From Pisolithus tinctorius (lineage: Eukaryota > Basidiomycota > Agaricomycetes > Boletales > Pisolithaceae), in contig JANFAH010000024.1 of the NCBI GenBank assembly GCA_024663395.1, forward strand, positions 682,001 through 746,000: 64,000 nucleotides of DNA, read 5' to 3'. The notes below the pieces were generated by a model that saw nothing but the letters and a program-made list of their open reading frames with translations, did no database searches and had not been told where the DNA came from. The stretch's first letter is position 1, and every line of letters begins with the position of its first letter. Shown here piece by piece: positions 32,580-45,459 of the stretch. A program made the translations under genes and the position numbers.

Positions 32580-35084
32580 TCAATCAAGGACTGCCTGAAT
32601 GTGCTGGTACCTCTCTACATTCGAATCAACCTCTTGCAGTGCAGCCCTGATACGAGGAGTCAGCGCGAGCACGTCAGCCGTCCCAGTACTTACCATCCTT
32701 CCTTTGCCCACTGAGAAAGCTGATCGCGCAACCTCGCGCTGTGATAGGGATTACGAAGGATGTCGTTCAGCACCTTCATCATGCCATGGAAAATGGAATT
32801 GTAAGCCTTGCCGGAGAATTGAGGCATCGTCTTTCCTGTGCCATTCTTCGCAAATCCGTCCAACACACAATGATACTGCGAAAAAAGTTCAAGTTGCAGC
32901 GACTTGGGGTGTAAGATAACTCACTGCGGCTGCGACGAGAGCCAGACAGGAAAGGGGAACTGAATTGTTGAAGGACTCAGGACGCTTATCCGCGATTCGA
33001 TAGGTCCCGGTATAGTAGAATTGTATGACAGCTTCCTTGAGGGCGGGGTGAGCGAAATTCCTGGTTTTTCCCTGATAAACCAATCTGTTAGTAGTGCAGA
33101 TAACGAACCGCGTGAACGTACATTCTCGTCGAAACCATCTCGCAGGAAAAGCGAGTTGTCAAGGAGCTTTGCGGCAGCGGTCTCTATCCATTGTACATGA
33201 ACCCGTGGTGCAACATCAGAAGGAGGGATAAGGTTGAACGCAGATGGCGTGGTTGCCAGCATAACTGACTTCAATTCCGAACGCCAGGTAGATATATCAC
33301 CAAGGAGCTACCGGCAGTATGTCAGTAGCTGTAACCGAAAGATGGGACTACTTATGAGGCACGCCATATCTTGCTTGTGGTCAGGCCAGTAACCTATAAA
33401 GTTAGGATAATGAGACACGTATAAAGTGAAAATATTGTTACTCACCATCTTCAAATTGCACACCGCGTTGATTCCACTCAACAATGACAGTGACGAGTGC
33501 CTCTGTTATGGAGAGGTTGAGGTCGTGAGATTTCGATGGGAACGGGTTAGAAAGTGCATGTGCAGCCCTGCATTCTCGCTTAGCGTCTTCGAGACAGTCC
33601 TTCCATACTGCCTTGTAAAATCTCAGTTGTGAAGGCAATGGGCCCTCATCCTTAGCTTTCTTGGAGTTACGAGGGGCTCTGGTGCGCTGAGATACTTCGT
33701 TGACCGAGTTGTGCGCAAGGGTCAGAAGATCACGATCAGGAACAGAAGGACGGCCGTTAGTGCGATGGTGGCGTTCAAGAACATCGATGACAGCACCACG
33801 TTGGGAACCCTAAAATAACAATCTGAATAAATAAAGCCAGCAGGAATGGCATTTTCGTACCTCTGGCTGAGCCTTGTCCTTGGATTGTAAGCTTTGCAGA
33901 GCCGCATCGTCATCCTCGTCACGTGAGTACTGAAACTCGTGGTCAGGGGGTAAGGAATTGTGGCGAATAGGATTGCTTGTCGTTGTTTCTTGGGAGAAGC
34001 CTAACAAAGAACGTTGAGCCAATACCATAATAACCTCTGACGCGTACCAGGATGAGTTGATTGCCTAAGATTCGTTGCACCCCATCCAAATGCATCGTCC
34101 TCATCTTTGTCGGACTCATCGCCGGAGACCTCGCCAGCCTCTGCGTCCCATGGGTTATTACTCGAGGACTCCGACTCCTCTTCTGAGGAGCCCTCTGATG
34201 ACAGCTTCTCCGAACTCTTGTGGCGAACATCAGCGGTTGCCGAAGTTTGTCTCGATGAGAGCGAGCTATCAAGGGAGGGGTCGATACAAGAGTCGGGGAC
34301 AGTAGCAGGCGGCTGGTGGGGGATAAACCGAGACTGGTAGTTGGGCTGGGGTGTTGGCGGACAAGATGTATTACTGGGAACTTGGTCTCCCCGAATCGCG
34401 GCGATATAAGGATTATTGAGCACTTGAAGGTCAGGTTCCATCCTGGGAGGCACGATATGACCTGGCTGTTGAGCCGGAAGACTGAAACCAAAGCGATGGG
34501 AGTCTGTGGGACGCTGATGGAAGACAGGTGTTGCTACTGCTGTTGAAGACTGAGGGACGGGATTCTGAAATGAACATTGTATATCAGTATGAAAAGACAC
34601 TCACCAGAGGCGTATCAGCTGGGCTAGGACCATTCACAATGGGAGGCGTGTAGGGTGGTGGGGCGACATTGGACTTTGCAAGCGGTTAGCTTGATATTTG
34701 CAAATAACTAGAACTGACCTTCGGTTTTGCATTCTGGCCGGCACTGCGGCCCCCACCCTTTTTCCGCCGAGTGGGCAGAGGTGCAAGAGGATTTACAACG
34801 GAATTGTTGGGGAGATCCGTCGACTTTCACGGCCGTGTAGCTCGGCCTTCAAGGGCAGTACCAATCCGCTCCAATTGCTCAGCCCTTCCACCTGAACCCG
34901 CCCCTTCCCTTCCACTACGACGGAGTCCCGCTGTGGCAACAGACTGAGACTCTTCGAGATCGACAGGTGGGCTTCCTAGATGCTTGTTTTTTGCGGGTCG
35001 AGTGCTTCCGTCGGCCTCTGGTTGTCGTTTGGCTTTTTTGCTATCCTTCTTTTTCGGCGGGATTGTTCCAGATTGGGTGGACAT
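32580..35084 (-). pseudogene. DUF6532-type protein, ten exons, probably decayed
   Basis: Exons by my reading: 35084-34719, 34673-34605, 34564-34048, 34000-33861, 33809-33446, 33393-33356, 33307-33122, 33071-32925, 32875-32694 and 32646-32580. They total 692 in-frame codons. The N-terminal half is low-complexity: Lys-rich, then Pro/Ser and acidic Ser/Glu runs. The C-terminal half (GKTRNFAHPALKE, then the RYQ tail) fits the agaricomycete DUF6532 domain, whose function is unknown. Two lesions: TGA at about 34829-34831 in exon 1, and a donor reading CTC|ATAAGT at 33355 instead of GTAAGT. Both can arise by CpG transition. An alternative splice that avoids them cannot be excluded. Confidence 0.65.
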
Positions 35085-35298
35085 CTGAAGGTACAAGCAG
35101 TTAAGCAGAGAACAGTATAAGATGGAAGCCTGGGGACCACGATGAAATGACATCTTGTGAATCCATATAAACGTTGACAGGTTCATCGCAAGACGTAAAA
35201 TGAAACGACGCGCTGAGACGGTTACCCGCTGCAAATGAATTGAAACACTTTACATGTAATGTACAGAACGTGAACTAAACATAAAATTCATGCTAAGA
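35085..35298. other. Spacer between DUF6532 gene and FunK1 gene
   Basis: Short A/T-richer spacer containing the promoter of the DUF6532 gene and the end of the FunK1 gene. No distinct motif. Confidence 0.35.
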
Positions 35299-37787
35299 CT
35301 ACACGCCTTTGAAGTGTTTATTGGGTATAGGAGGGTTATCCATGCTCCTTATCTCTTCACAAAGGCATTTAGAAGACATAATTGCCGAAGACATAACATC
35401 CATATCGTTCTCCTGACTCAGACGCATGCTTGAATTAAGCGCTTTGTGCTGGGCGATGATCTGCTGGAATGCATTCGTCATCTCCAGTGGTTTCTCGTAT
35501 GGCATGCTGGCCAAGAAATGATCAAAGAGGGAGATAACGTCAGAGAACTGCACTGCAGTTCCGCTCAGCAGGGACCACCCAAGCAATACGTGCCACTCGT
35601 TAGCCAGAGGGATTAGATCTTGAAAATATTGCGAGACCTCGGAATCCAGCCTCGATTCGGACGGGTCATTAAGGAATGTGAACTTGGCGCATCTGGCGAT
35701 TTCGAGATCTTCGGCCACCTTTTCACTCCACAAGCCAAGAAGTGTCTTTTCATGGCTGATATCTTGACGCTCGTGGCCAAGTGGCCCATCATAAAGGATG
35801 AGGATCCAGATGAAAACGTAGAACAGGGATTCGATATCGTCCGCAAATGTATGGTGTATAGTAGTAGGGTGATCGATGAATACGCGGGTGAGAGAGGCGC
35901 TTTTCCGGATCGATGGGACATTAGTCTTTCCACTTTTAGTGATGGCTTCCTTGAGTTGGCAAAGGATATTCACTGAAAGGAAGGGGACTGTCCCCTTTGC
36001 GTACTATCAGCTTCGAGTTCCAAAATGTTTTGCGTAGTACTTACTGTGCCGCCCAAGTCATATTCCCCCTGTAACGTGACCCGTACAGCAAATTCCCAGT
36101 CAAGGAGAAAGCCACACGACCCATTTGCGAAGTCCTCGATCATCGTATTGTTGATGCTACAGTCTCGATGGAGGACACCCCTCTCGAGAGCCTGCTGTTG
36201 GACTGTTAAAGCAATTAGTATTGATTTTACAAGTGGAAGAGGATACGTACTTCGTAAAATATCTCGGATGCATGAAACGAGTTCCTTTTTTGTCTTGAAC
36301 ATTACCATTGGCCTTGCACACGGCTTCATAGCCAATCGCACGTGAGTTCTCCAAGACTTCATGCACGATCGCCACTTCTCATCACGATATCGTTCAGTTT
36401 TATCGACAATGCCTGGCTCGACCTCGACGACCCAGTAGTGTTGCAACTTGGGAACTCCGTCGATGTCCTGGACCAGCTTCATCATGTTGACTTCGTGCAG
36501 GGCTGTCCTCTGCTCCGACTCCTCCACCCAATAATCCTTGATGACGTAGTATTCCCCATTGTAGTGTGCGAGGTAACAAACAGTACCCCTTCCTAGAAAG
36601 CCTGTGCTCGAGAATAATACATCGAGCACCTCGTAGAAGGTCTTGTTTACTTGGATCCTCCTGATTGCTGGGATGTGTTCGGGTGATGCGGGAGTCGGGA
36701 GTGAGTTTGCACTGGGGAGGATGCCCGACTCCAAGTGAGGAGAAGGCGTTGTAGGAGAGGGGAAAGGGGAGAGAGGTATCGCAAGTGCTGTGCATTTGCA
36801 GCTGTGTGCAGGATGGGGGGATATCTCGATGGTCGAATCAAAGCCAAGGGTTGAGCGGGAGCCGAACGCAACGGCACATACAATGTATATGAAGACTTCT
36901 GCATCAGTGTGGATATTGATAGAGGGTGAGATTGCACCACCAGAGTGGTCGTAAAAGTGAAGTCGAAGAAGTTCACTATCAGTAATTGATAATCCAAGGA
37001 CATAGTGCCTCCAGGGCTGGTCAACGAGGGTTAGATATGCCTTAGTGTCCATCATCTTCCCAAGGCGGGATGCTGGCTTGAAAGACTCCTTTGAGTACTC
37101 AGCGATGACTTTGGGACTTAACCATGTAATCTCGTCAAGGGATACTGGGGTGTTATCGACAAGGATGAGGTCGGGCTTTTGGGAATAACCTGTAGAACCT
37201 CGCAAGCTGGTTCTGCTCCAGTCCGCCATCCATTGATGCTGGGGTTTGCTGGATAGACTGGGCATCGTGGATTTGGCGGCAGTTCCGATAGCATTGAGAA
37301 ACAGAGCAACTTGCTTTTCAAAGCAGAGCTTTTCCGATTCTACCAGCAGCTCTGAGGCAAGTGGCCCGGGTTGCTCGGGAGGTGAATCAGAGCCTGGGGG
37401 TGGACGAAGCTCCCAGTTCCAGCGCTTTCTATCGTCGTCGTATAGGCTGACCAGGCTGTCCTCTGACAAGCCACCCTGATTGAAGGAGGCAGAATAGCTA
37501 CGGACACATGCGGGAATTGTTTTCAGAGGGACAATCAGGGACCTGGGAGCTATGGAGGTGAATGTATCTCTGAAGGACTCGAAGATAATATTTGTAACAT
37601 AACCGAGGCTCTGAGGAGAGCTAACTTGTATCCGTGGTTCACGGATGATGGTGCCCTCAAGTTCTGAAGCAGTGAACTTGTCCATAACATGAACCGTGTG
37701 GCCGTGTTTGGGTGGGGGGAGAGAACCGATCAGCTTGTAGGTACCATCTATTGTTCGATATCTGTTTTTGTTCGAGTCTTTGGACAT
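35299..37787 (-). CDS. FunK1-type protein kinase
   Basis: Three exons, 37787-36251, 36202-36045 and 35994-35299, with 48 and 50 nt introns (branch ACTAAT in the first); 796 aa. The N-terminal half is the region typical of FunK1 proteins (an EYSKES-type block, then the YVLGLSI strand). The kinase part has a GFLGRGTVC glycine loop, VIKDYW lysine, ERGVLHRDCSINN catalytic loop and LLDWEFA in place of DFG. GTGTVPFLSVNIL follows as the activation segment. FunK1 kinases are a fungal-specific, expanded family in agaricomycetes; substrates are not known. All three exons join in frame with no stop, so the gene looks functional. Confidence 0.9.
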
Positions 37788-38019
37788 TTCTGAGGGTTGT
37801 TGACAAGTAGGGTCACACGTTCAAAAATGGTGCCACCACTCAAAATACTGATGCATTTCAACATTAACATGTAATAAACTCTGGTATACAGTAAGGTAAC
37901 ATGTATGTTGACTAGATGGGAGGAGAGTCTGAACGACTTAGGGCAAAGTACGTATTTTTGTCGAAGTATTTGTTGAGATAGAATTTGGAAGAATGCTCGA
38001 AGGAGTTGTATGCCGTCAA

Positions 38020-41000
38020 TCAATTATCTGCAGTTTGCCTGAAGCGAGGTATGAGATGTGCGAACGCCCGGACCTGACTGAGCGGGATGACATCGCCAAG
38101 ACGTTGGCCATTCGCTCTCTTTGCGCACCTAAGGATATGTAGGTGTGTCACATCTTCAGCTGCTATGTCAAAACATTGTACGTAGACCAAAAAACAGTCT
38201 GTCCATGACCATCTTACCCCCCTCTTGCCAAAAGGGCGCATCAGGAGACGGAGCTGGCCAACAACATGACCTAAGATACTCTTGTGAGTGACACGGAAAA
38301 GTAGTGTGGACCACGAACCTTTCAGGCCACTCTCTGGCCATTTGAAATGGGGGTCCATGTTGATGATAGCTGCATCATAGCGGCCAAGGGTCCAGGTCTC
38401 GCAAGGTGGAGAACAGAAGAGAGTCTGGGCAGGGAGGATGTCCGTGATATCGTGTATCGCCGTGTTCTGCAGCCGCATCTTGTACCAAACCTGCAGATCA
38501 GTAAAAGGCAGGGTTGAAGAGCTTGATCCCCGACGTTGCCTGCTTATAGTGTGCACAGAGCTTGGTCCATACACCTTCTCACGATTTAGAAAATCGACAA
38601 GGGCGGCTCGGAGGTCAAGTAGTCCAAACTTCTCGGCAGCACCATCAACACTAATGCATCGCAAGGGTGGGTCATAGGAAAGGTTGATCGCTGTACCGTC
38701 TGTGATAAAACTACACAAGGGGAAGGGAATGGAGTCTGGATCCTGGGTCCTGAGGCGCGCAGAGATGGCGAAGTAATTGGTGACGGGCCGCATGGGACCT
38801 GGCGTCTTGGAAACTAGATTCGCCTCCTCGCGATCACTGATCTCACTGTCGCCATCATCAGAACTCCCATCCTCAACCTCTAAGGACTTTTCTTCCGCAC
38901 GACCATGGGAGTGAGTCTTCGATTCATATAATGATGTCGCGAGTTCAAATGTCCTACATTTTTCAGCGCGATCGAGGTACCGGCAAATTTGAGGATCGTA
39001 GTTATTGTTATTGCTAGCTGATGCGGGTGTCTTGATCTCCGATACATGGGCGTGTTCAGTTACATCGGCAGTCCATTGGATGGTGACCCCGACACGCTTC
39101 ACACTTGGTACAATGCTCTGCATGAGTTCTAACTTGGGGATGTGCCAATTGTCAATGGGCTTGTTTCCCTTACCGCATCGTGCACCGTGATCGAGTATTG
39201 ACTGCTTGTGCGCGTGAAACTCGTCCAGTGCAGAAGATATTATACGAAGATCGTCGTCGTCAATGCGGTAAGCTTGGACTCGGTATCGGAAGTCCATGAG
39301 CACACGAATAGCAGTAATAATTTTGGGAGGGGCTGCTCCAGCGATAACACCGACAATGTAACGTTGGACATCACGGTGCACGCGTCCAGTCACCTGCTTC
39401 AGCTTAGCAACACCACCTTTAAAGTGACGGAACCCCGCAGTAGGCTGTAAAACTGAGAAGCGAAAGTCGATTTCGGCTTCACCAACCGCATTTATGCACC
39501 ACTTCATGTCGTGGTCCCAAAATTCCTTGTGCAGGTGGTGAAGGGGCTCCGGAGTTATAAAAGTGCTTGGACAAGAAAGCGGAATGTCCCTCCAAAATGG
39601 GTCACTAACTCCGCTGAGGCGAAAGCACTGTGCTTCACAAAAGAAGACTTGGATGTTTGTAGGGTGGACCTTCAATTTCACCGCTGCGAGCTGAGCCAAA
39701 GTGGTGGACGCAGTTCGTGGCTCATGTTGGAATGGGTCTCTGAACTGTTTGTACATCGCCATGGTGATCGGGGAAGTCTTTCCCCCAACAGCTGCGAGCA
39801 TGGCAGCCTCGGGAGTGTTGGCGATATAACCCGCGATTGGCATGAAACAGTACCGCATGTGCCCCAGAGAATCCGGTAACATAATGCTGAGTTTGGCAGC
39901 TTGCTTGACGGGCTCAAGTACGATATCCAGGCATTCATGAATGAGCCTATCTTCGAGGAGGCTGCGCATACGCTTGTTCTTGTGCACGAACTTGGGGATG
40001 GGGAGGAGAGCAGCGAGCATAAATGAGTTGGATGACAATTTTAGGCGCATGGACATCTTGATATTTGCTAGGCTGACGAGAAGTGGATGAGCAACTCTGC
40101 CACCACATAAAGTAGTAATATTCGTCTTGTCTGAAGAAAGTATCGTGCCAAGAAGAGTCGCTCCGCTCGGAAGCTGTGACTGGGGTATGTCAATTGAATA
40201 AAAGAATCTATAACTCGCAGTGGAAACATACCTGCATACGCCAAGCATCATCAGCGGTCATCCACTCTGTATACACCCTACAAAGCTTCTCGGGCGTTTT
40301 GTACACATGCCTCGGAACGAAATCGAGCTGGTCAGAGAACAAAGGGTGGTTGAGGAGCCACGCAATGCATTCCAGGGGATCACGCCAGTACAAGTGCACA
40401 GGGTGTTTGGTTGGCTGCGAAGGAGTAATCTCCATTGAGCGCCAGCGCGGCCCACCAGGGAGTAACTCAGCCAGCCCACGAAGTGCTCTGGCTGTACGAA
40501 AGGAAATATTTAGTAGCTGTATCTGGCACACGTCAATAATGATCTTCGGAGAGAATAGGGACAGGCTTACAATTGACAATGACAAGAAAGAGTCTATAGC
40601 TCTCATGCTCAGGCCTGAACGAAGTAACCATGATGCCAGCTCCCATTCATTGTGGGAGTTGAAGGGGTAGTACAGATTTGATGCCCGTAGGTTGCTGAAC
40701 TGGTCACCGTTAAATTTGTCCATAAACGTTGGGCCAAGTCCAAATGTTTTAGCTGCGCCCTCGAAGTCGTCTGTGGTTGGCCCCCACGTGTCAAATGCCA
40801 TATGAACAAAATCCGGGTAATCGTGAGTTGCATAGTCATCGGGGTCGGTGCTCATCGGGACATCTTCTAAGTGTGTTGGGTGTTGAGAGTTACAAATGTT
40901 CAAGCTCAAAGGTTGGAGAGACTCGTGAAGGCGGACTAAGTTATTGACCCAGGTATTGCACCCAGAGGACGGCTGGCTCATGTGCATTGCGACAGCACTG

Positions 41001-41044
41001 TGACTCTGGAAGCCGCCTTTACCACAACTTGGACAGTGGGGCAT
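38020..41044 (-). CDS. Plavaka-type transposase
   Basis: Exons 41044-40571, 40522-40232 and 40179-38020, with introns of 48 and 52 nt; 974 aa and no internal stop. The N-terminus has a C-X2-C zinc-finger-like start (CPSCGKGGF...H...H). The centre carries Plavaka family hallmarks: HPLLVSLANI, WHIPKLELMQ, IQWTADVTEHAH, then NNNNYDPQICRYLDR. The C-terminal region (SPPCETWTLGRYDA, ERLGDV-like NGQRLGDVIPL) also fits. Plavaka elements belong to the Kyakuja-Dileera-Zisupton/CACTA-like group of agaricomycete DNA transposons. I did not identify terminal inverted repeats, so whether this is a mobile copy or a domesticated gene is open. Confidence 0.85.
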
Positions 41045-41181
41045 ACTCTAGATGGTCAGGCAGGCCGATTCCGTGTTACGTGATTATCACTTCAGTGCGA
41101 ATCAGGATGTTGTTCAGATCGCTATGGAGTGTATTTCTCATATACTACCCAATCACATCCCATTCACGAACATAGTCACTC
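41045..41181. promoter_or_regulatory. 137 bp bidirectional intergenic region
   Basis: It separates the divergent starts of the Plavaka gene (41044, minus) and the small gene at 41182 (plus). It must hold both core promoters; no clear TATA box is visible. The tight divergent arrangement suggests shared control. Confidence 0.4.
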
Positions 41182-41855
41182 ATGTCCGTTTATAACCTCA
41201 ATCACACACACCTTCATGCTGGGTCGACCATGCCCACGGTCGAGCATCGCCCAGGCAGCAAAGGACTGCCCCATAAGCCTCGTGATGGTGGGTTCTCTTC
41301 CTGCAACAGCCCCTCTAGCAGTGCCGAGGTCAAAGCGGAGACAACTGGTGTCTTAGCTGAGATGTATGGAATATTGGAGTCGTCCACTCACACAGTAAGT
41401 TCTTTTTTTCCTTCCTAATAACCACTCATTGATAGGTTTTCAATCTGCAGCATGAATCAAAGAGTCAGCTGAATCACGAGGCACTTCTCCTTCTCGATGT
41501 AGCACGCGCACAACGCGAAGTCTTTCGTGCGGAACAAGCTCTGGCCGCATGCATCGCCCACGAATACGAATCGATGGCCAAGTTGTACAAGTACAAGGCG
41601 GGCAGCGGTGAGGCGAGAGTCCACGAAAAAGATATGGAGGTTGGCTCATTACGTGTAGCAATGAAAAAACGCGGACTGGGGGAGCCTATTTTCGACGTTA
41701 GTGTTCTGGCCAGTGAGCTGCAGCCATCTCTCGAGTCCGATGGTATGCTATGCTCGCTCTTTTCTTTTGGGCCACTATTTTACTTATGCCAGACCTTGAT
41801 AGGCACAGTTATTGAGCATGCCGGTAGTCGAATACTCGCCATTCGTCTAGACTAG
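41182..41855 (+). CDS. Small protein divergent from the Plavaka transposase, unknown function
   Basis: Three exons, 41182-41394, 41451-41742 and 41803-41855, with introns of 56 and 60 nt; 185 aa. Two ATGs are possible (41182 and 41230). After a Ser/Pro-rich start, exon 2 is helical and rich in Ala, Glu, Arg and Tyr (ALLLLDVARAQREVF, then HEYESMAKLYKYKAG), a likely short coiled coil. No known domain is recognised. Its head-to-head position with the transposase raises the chance that it is a second gene of the same transposon. Confidence 0.65.
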
Positions 41856-43113
41856 TACTATCCATTACTTTCCTGTACTTATCGAAAAATGCTGTATGTT
41901 ATGTTTGTGTGTTGTTGCCTTCATGCATAGGAATGAAGTTAGATCTACCAAGTTCTCTACTACAGTGGGAATCTAGGTTGCTGTATTAGCTAGGTGTGTC
42001 TGTTCCCTTGTATGCTAGGTAGCTATTGGTCTTTGGATTGCTGGTATCACTGGTGTGGCTTACTCAGGTGCTATGAGTTGCTTGGATGCTGGCCACTACT
42101 TTGGGCAAGTCTGGTGTAGTCTACTCTGGCACTATGAGTTGCTAGGATGCTTGACATTGCTTTGGACTAATATGGAATTGTGCAAATACTATGGGCAGCT
42201 ATGAGTTACTAACACATTTTTGTGTTTTGCTGATGGACCTGGACCAGGATGCATCCAGGAATATCGGCCCGTTCATCCCTTCCAGCGACAAAAGATCATC
42301 ACATTACCCTCGGGCCGGGGCTTCCTCTAAATAATGATGTCTCTGTCACGCATCCTCACGTTCCTTGTCACCTCCTGAGTCTCTCGGTGCACAACCATAC
42401 GAAACAGTTCATCTAGTTAGCCCACGAATACGAACACTTGCGTACAGACTGGTAGCGCTACTGTTGCGCTGTGAACTAAAAGACAAGGGCCCACAGGACG
42501 TACCTGTTCAAGTCAGGGCGGTCGCTCCTAGGCTCAGTGGATCAGGACGGTGCCGACGATTGGACTACGCCGCAAGCCTGTATGTGCGGGGTAATTTTAT
42601 TTTGATGCGGTCCAAGGTGGTGGGTAGCCCGAGATCCTCATCTGGGTAGAAACTCGTGAGGAGGCTGATGTATTCAGGTTATGGTTATGAGACTTCTCCT
42701 GGAGGCTCCGTGCGCTACATCAAGGTCAGGAGTTCAATGGGGCACTCCGGAGTCCGGATGAAAATTGAATAGATGCTGGGCCGCATTGGGAAGCGCCTCC
42801 GGGAACGCGTGAGAGTCAGCTGTGAGACCCAGTACTCTAAGATTGCCTCAGAGTATTCCACAGAAGAGAGTATGGCATTCTAGACACACGACTCGCTGAG
42901 GTTTTTATGTAGAATGTCAATTTGAACGTCGGACCGGCACCTAGGCATACTCCTCCGTTTAAAGGACAGTAGATTATGGTGCTACGGAGGACTTTTCGCA
43001 CGTTCTCTCTCATCCGGAGCTCGATTGTTTACATGGAGCGAAAACGATCCCTCAAGTACATTCCAACCTAGAGTACATGTGGAACTCAGTCTCTTACACT
43101 CATCGACCGTTCA
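41856..43113. other. Intergenic, partly repetitive
   Basis: 41990-42220 holds imperfect tandem copies of a unit containing 'ctatgagttgct'. The rest shows short frames without motifs. No gene called. Confidence 0.4.
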
Positions 43114-45075
43114 CTATTCATCCAGCAGGTTCTTGACCGTCCGGCGGAAAGCTTCCCGGGTCAAGATCTGGGGCCTGCCGTTGTACGCCTCTACACAGGA
43201 GTCATGGATGGCTTTGCGCCTCGCCGAGTATTGAAAGGCCTCGAATGCCTCGATTAAAATCTTCCAGTTTGTGGTCCCGACCAGATCGGGTTTCAACGTA
43301 AAATCGAATAGTGATCTCAATACTGAGATGAGGTCAACGGTGTATGCCATGAGCAAACGCTCAACGTCAGGTCTTTCAAGGTAACATGCCCATTGAACAC
43401 ACGCTGCGAAGCTCGAGACAGCACTCACACACGATCGATGACGGCGTCTGAAAACCACTTCACGAAAAAATAGGTCAATCCAAGAATGGCAACTGGCGGC
43501 GCGATAGGGACAATGCTACCCGTCGCAGTGATCAAGTTCACCAGGTGCCCGATCCCATCGAGGGATGGTACGCTGGGAAAGTATGGGTCATATATTATGG
43601 CTGTGATGTGCTGACACCTACGGGGTGGCCTGGGACGGAGCATCAAGATCTTGTACGAGATGCAATATGAGCTGCTGGAACTCTGTGCTGCCAAGAATCT
43701 ACTGAGGCTCATTCAACGATTCTCTCCCATGGGAAAGTCCACTCTACCTTATGCTCGTCCTTGAAGTTCCAACAGGTAACGATATCGTGATGAACTTTAG
43801 CAAGGCATTGCCACAGCAACATGCGCCCCACACCCGGAATGCTGCCGGAAAGAGCGTGGTAGTAAACTACTTTATATCAGGAATGAAGCCAACGTATGAA
43901 AGGCTTTTCAACGTACAACTGACCCCCTTACTGTGTCGAAATGGGAGATGAGAAGTCGTGCGGCATGAGGCAAACCTCGGTACTTACTCGATGCACGTAT
44001 TGATTTTCTCTGGCAGACTGGCTCGCTGGGCAATCGCCCACGTAACCCATGCATCACCTTCGAGGCGCTCCTGTACAATTTGACGAGTGGTCCTGACCAG
44101 GACTTCAATGGTTTCGCCGTAGTCCTCAGGTTTGCGGACTAGGTAGCACATGAGCGGTGAGCGACGCTTAATGTTAGAGCTCGCACCGGAAATGTTGATA
44201 CACGGAGGTGTGGGGATCTTGAGCAAATTCATGGTTTTTTCGACGGAGTGCTTGCAGGTATGAAAGGCGTCGCTGGCATTCTCCGCGCTGGTTTTACGTA
44301 GGGTATCTTTGTCCATACCCTGGTTCTCATTTCCCGCTTGAATTTCCTTCGACCGAACTAGCTTATCGTACTTTGTAAAAACAATGACCACGGGAACTAC
44401 CATATAGATGCATTAGTGGATGTCGCATGTGAAACGAGCTGCGAAGAACGCACCTTCCAGTTGATGGGCGAGAACCAGAAATTTCTTGTCACCTTCCTCA
44501 AATACTCGGCCACCTGCTCGCGGCGTCTCAGTGCAAAGCCTGGAAAAGAGTGGATTAGGATGGTGATGACCTTCAAGTGGTGACCCACCAAATTGCATGG
44601 AGCCTGTCTTTCAGAAACTCCTTTCTCCGCCTCTCTTTGAGGAAGCGAGCCACGAGATCGAAATTGATGTTATCGCCCGGTTCGAATCCTTTCGAATCAT
44701 GCAAAACGAAGTATTGATTTTGATCGGAAACAAATTCTTTGTCGATATCGGCTTCTCCAGGTGTATACGTAGACACTTTCTGAGTCACGGACAAGCCATC
44801 TTGGAGAAGGCAAAAATAGAGGGATATGCGACTTACTGCCTCTGTTATTCCAAACACACGGTTTATCAACGAGGATTTCCCAACGCCTGACTGCAATAGA
44901 CCGTCATCAGTAAGTCCCACAAAGGAGCGCCCGATGACAGGGACTAACGCGACCAACGCATAATATGCGGAACCTATGACAACGAAGAGAAGCATATGTA
45001 AATAGGAACCCAAGAGACCTCGACTACTTACCGCGGAACATCCCTGAGAATGTCGTCAATAGTGGATTCGGTCAT
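43114..45075 (-). CDS. P-loop GTPase of the fungal G-domain (MMR_HSR1-like) family
   Basis: Eleven exons (45075-45032, 44973-44949, 44890-44837, 44779-44589, 44539-44454, 44396-43988, 43930-43917, 43869-43748, 43698-43622, 43572-43429, 43372-43114) join to 475 codons with no stop, including a 14 nt micro-exon. G1 is GRSGVGKSS (about residues 22-30, built across three exons). G3 is in HDSKGFEPG and G4 is TKYDKL. IWLCTETPRAGGRVFE between G3 and G4 and WNFKDEHK after the G domain fit the agaricomycete-expanded G-domain proteins. A hydrophobic stretch near residues 355-385 may be a membrane helix. Function unknown. Confidence 0.85.
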
Positions 45076-45459
45076 ATCGACAAGGGATGTTGACTCCAGT
45101 GGGTAAAGGCTAGCGGCAGATCGCCATCTCTGATAAGATCATAGGCGCTTCTATCGTCCATTCACTCGTTCCTGCAAGCAAGGAGCCGCTGCACGTGTCC
45201 ATACCATCACTGAAGTTCTCGGATGCCATAGAACGGGCAAGCGGCCGAAGTCAATAGACCGTCCCACTGCCAGGCCTGATGCCACTAATCCACTCATGAC
45301 TGATGCTGACGTCTCCGCTCGGCATGGCCAGGAGGAACGCGGCCCGGTATATCCCGAGGGATCGATTTAATTTTGTTATTTAATTCCGCGCGAAAAATCA
45401 AAAATCATTCAAAAGTTGCCCTCCCGCCGTGGTCGAGTGCGACGACGACGACGCCGACG
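45076..45459. other. Bidirectional spacer between GTPase and PPR genes
   Basis: 384 bp between divergent genes. It includes a short A/T-rich stretch (about 45365-45410) just before the PPR start. No distinct element named. Confidence 0.35.

Noticed and set aside
42000..42220. Minisatellite or regulatory array
   Set aside because: Copies are too few and too diverged to call a true tandem array.
44680..44705. tRNA B-box-like ggttcgaatcc
   Set aside because: It lies inside a GTPase exon (FEPGDN region), with no A box or cloverleaf around it.
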